NCBI RefSeq assembly: GCF_001665875.1 | Contig: NZ_LZTA01000069.1 | Coordinates: 1-64,000, forward strand | From: Mycobacterium sp. 852002-40037_SCH5390672 | GTDB lineage: Bacteria > Actinomycetota > Actinomycetes > Mycobacteriales > Mycobacteriaceae | Length of the DNA: 64,000 nucleotides | Direction of reading: 5' to 3' | Shown: positions 62,089-64,000 of the stretch, in pieces | How the letters are laid out: each line of letters starts with the position of its first letter | Numbering within the stretch: the first letter of the stretch is position 1 | The notes under the pieces: model-generated | Databases searched by the model: none | Told to the model about the DNA's origin: nothing | What the model saw: only the letters and a program-made list of their open reading frames with translations | Translations under genes and position numbers: made by a program

Positions 62089-64000
62089 ATGGCCGACGGT
62101 TTGCTCGATGCCGTGCGCGTCCTCGACCTGTCGAGCGGCGTCGCCGACGCGGTCGCCCGGCTGTTCGCCGACCTGGGTGCCGACGTCCTCAAGGTGGAGC
62201 AGCCGGGAGGTTGCCTGGGACGCGATGCGCTGCCCACGCTGCGCGGGGCCAGCATTCCGTTCGCGGTGCACAACGCGAATAAGCGCAGTGCGGTGCTCGA
62301 CCCGTTCGACGACGAGGACTGTGCCCGCTTCCTGGACCTGGCCGCCGACGCCGACATCGTCGTGGACACCGGCGCCGACGAGCGTGGCGCCATGTTCGGG
62401 ACCTCCGGCGAGGAGCTGGCGGCCCGCTACCCGCACCTGGTGGTGCTGTCGATCACCGACTTCGGTGCGACGGGTTCTCGGTCGTCCTGGCGCGCCACCG
62501 ATCCGGTGTTGTACGCGATGTGTGGCGCGCTGGCGCGGTCCGGCCCCACCACCGGCACCCCGGTGTTGCCGCCGGACGGTATCGCTTCGGCGACCGCCGC
62601 CGTTCAGGCGGCGTGGGCCGCGCTCGCGGCGTACTACAACCGATTACGCTGCGGCACTGGCGATTACATCGACTTCTCCTGGTTCGACGCCGTCGTGATG
62701 GCGCTCGATCCGGCCTTCGGCGCGCACGGGCAGGCCGCCGCCGGTGTCCGCCGCGGCGGGCGGTGGCGGGGCCGGCCGAAGAACCAGGACGCATACCCGA
62801 TCTATACGTGCCAGGACGGGTACGTCCGGTTGTGCGTGATGGCACCGCGCCAGTGGCGCGGCCTGCGGCACTGGCTGGGGGAGCCGGAGGACTTCCAGGA
62901 CCCGAAATACGACGCGATCGGCGAGCGTTTCGCGGCTTGGCCGCAGATCAGCGGGCTGATCCGGGAGCTGTTCGCCGGACAGACGATGAAGGATCTGGTG
63001 ACCGCCGGACAGGCGAACGGGGTCCCGATCGCCGCGGTGCTGACGCCCGCCCGGATCCTGGGGTCCGAACACTTCCAGGCGGTGGGCGCCATCACCGAAG
63101 CCGAACTGGTCCCCGGCGTGCGCACCAGCGTGCCGACCGGATATTTCGTCGTCGACGGTGAGCGCGCGGGTTTTCGGACGCCGGTGCCGCCCGCGGGATA
63201 CGACGAGCCGTATTGGCGTGGCAATCCGTCGGTGGTGCCGTCGTCATCGGGCCGGCTCGGCGACTATCCCTTTGCGGGGCTGCGGATTCTCGACCTGGGC
63301 ATCATCGTCGCCGGTGGTGAGCTGAGCCGGTTGTTCGGCGACCTGGGTGCCGATGTCATCAAAGTCGAAAGTGTCGACTATCCGGACGGATTGCGGCAGG
63401 CCCGGATCGGCGACGCCATGAGCGAATCCTTCGCTTGGACGCACCGCAACAACCGGGGACTGGGACTGGATCTGCGCAGCGCCGAGGGCAAGAAGATCTT
63501 CGGCCGCCTGGTGGCCGAGGCCGACGCGGTCTTCGCCAACTTCAAGCCGGGAACCCTTACCGCACTGGGCTTTTCCTATGATGAGCTACGCGCCATCAAC
63601 CCGCGCATTGTGCTGGCCGAAAGCAGCGCGTTCGGCGACACGGGGCCGTGGAGCGCGCGGTTGGGTTACGGCCCGCTGGTCCGCGCCACCACCGGGGTCA
63701 CCCGACTCTGGACGTCAGACGGTGCGCAGGACGAAGCCGACACCGGCAGGCACGGGTTTTACGACGCGACGACCGTCTTCCCCGACCACGTGGTGGGGCG
63801 GATCACGGCGATCGGGGCGCTGGCTGCGCTGATCCATCGCGACCGGGTCGGCCGAGGAGCCCACGTCCACATTTCGCAGGCCGAGGTCGTGGTCAATCAG
63901 CTCGACACGCTGTATGTCACCGAGGCGGCGCTGGCCGCGGGCGTCGCGCAGATTCGCCAGGACACCAGCCTGCATGCGGTCTATCCCTGCGCGGGTGACG
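62089..64000 (+). CDS. CaiB/BaiF family III CoA-transferase, double-domain (3' cut by window end)
   Basis: A long frame of 637 codons runs to the window end without a stop. The protein has two CoA-transferase III domains. The first starts DAVRVLDLSSGVADAVARLF...GADVLKVEQP; the second starts RILDLGIIVAGGELSRLFGDL...GADVIKVES, with HRNNRGLGLDLRSAEGK and FANFKPGTL. Rv1866, which follows Rv1865c in M. tuberculosis, is a 778-aa protein of the same type, so about 140 residues are missing here. CoA donor and acceptor are not known; such enzymes move CoA between carboxylic acids. ATG 62089. Confidence 0.93.
   Translation, partial: MADGLLDAVRVLDLSSGVADAVARLFADLGADVLKVEQPGGCLGRDALPTLRGASIPFAVHNANKRSAVLDPFDDEDCARFLDLAADADIVVDTGADERGAMFGTSGEELAARYPHLVVLSITDFGATGSRSSWRATDPVLYAMCGALARSGPTTGTPVLPPDGIASATAAVQAAWAALAAYYNRLRCGTGDYIDFSWFDAVVMALDPAFGAHGQAAAGVRRGGRWRGRPKNQDAYPIYTCQDGYVRLCVMAPRQWRGLRHWLGEPEDFQDPKYDAIGERFAAWPQISGLIRELFAGQTMKDLVTAGQANGVPIAAVLTPARILGSEHFQAVGAITEAELVPGVRTSVPTGYFVVDGERAGFRTPVPPAGYDEPYWRGNPSVVPSSSGRLGDYPFAGLRILDLGIIVAGGELSRLFGDLGADVIKVESVDYPDGLRQARIGDAMSESFAWTHRNNRGLGLDLRSAEGKKIFGRLVAEADAVFANFKPGTLTALGFSYDELRAINPRIVLAESSAFGDTGPWSARLGYGPLVRATTGVTRLWTSDGAQDEADTGRHGFYDATTVFPDHVVGRITAIGALAALIHRDRVGRGAHVHISQAEVVVNQLDTLYVTEAALAAGVAQIRQDTSLHAVYPCAGD

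Overview
The window is chromosomal DNA of a slow-growing Mycobacterium. GC is high, PPE proteins and ESX-5 components are present, and from end to end the gene order matches M. tuberculosis H37Rv from about Rv1796 (mycP5) to Rv1866, as I remember that map. There is no PE_PGRS gene, no urease operon and no Rv1833c-Rv1835c block. Together with the extra genes below this points to a non-tuberculous species, perhaps of the M. avium complex; the species cannot be fixed from this window. The left end is a contig end that still carries a Nextera sequencing adapter, and the right end cuts a gene.

Layout. 1-8.2 kb: end of ESX-5 (mycP5-eccE5-eccA5), then a graveyard of a PPE, an esxM-like and an esxN-like gene, then two intact PPE genes. 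8.2-17.2 kb: two small secreted DUF732 proteins, mgtC, a sterol-desaturase-like gene, a secreted serine protease, a divergent nitroreductase-like/TetR pair with two matching operators, a VOC gene broken by a stop codon, a flavoprotein and the BacA-type importer. 17.3-31.1 kb: ilvG, secA2, pgsA2, a DUF881-DUF1290-DUF881 cluster, gcvH, garA, two MerR regulators around a DUF151 nuclease, and gcvB behind a tandem glycine riboswitch. 31.1-46.9 kb (mostly minus strand): TetR with two DUF2236 genes, a VWA protein, glcB, two CNNM/CorC proteins, an mbtK copy with an IdeR box and a decayed mbtL/mbtM remnant, guaB1, gnd1, blaR-like and blaI. 46.9-47.6 kb: BlaI operator, second IdeR box, an sRNA matching MrsI in position and form, and a thioesterase. 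47.7-64 kb: ndh, two oxidoreductases, modABC, apa, a small membrane protein, adhA, a CAAX protease, phosphoketolase, an SDR, a UppP-family protein and a CoA transferase cut by the window end.

How the genes work together. Glycine cleavage (gcvH, riboswitch-gcvB), GarA (a switch for glutamate/TCA flux) and glcB (glyoxylate use) form a central-carbon theme. Iron control appears twice: IdeR boxes before mbtK and before the MrsI-like sRNA. Secretion appears as ESX-5 plus SecA2. Short tandem and dispersed repeats sit at several gene junctions, and some supply the end of a coding region. The most interesting points are the decayed ESX-5 cassette, the mbt-2 remnant that kept its IdeR box and mbtK, the sRNA locus, and the paired operator sites.
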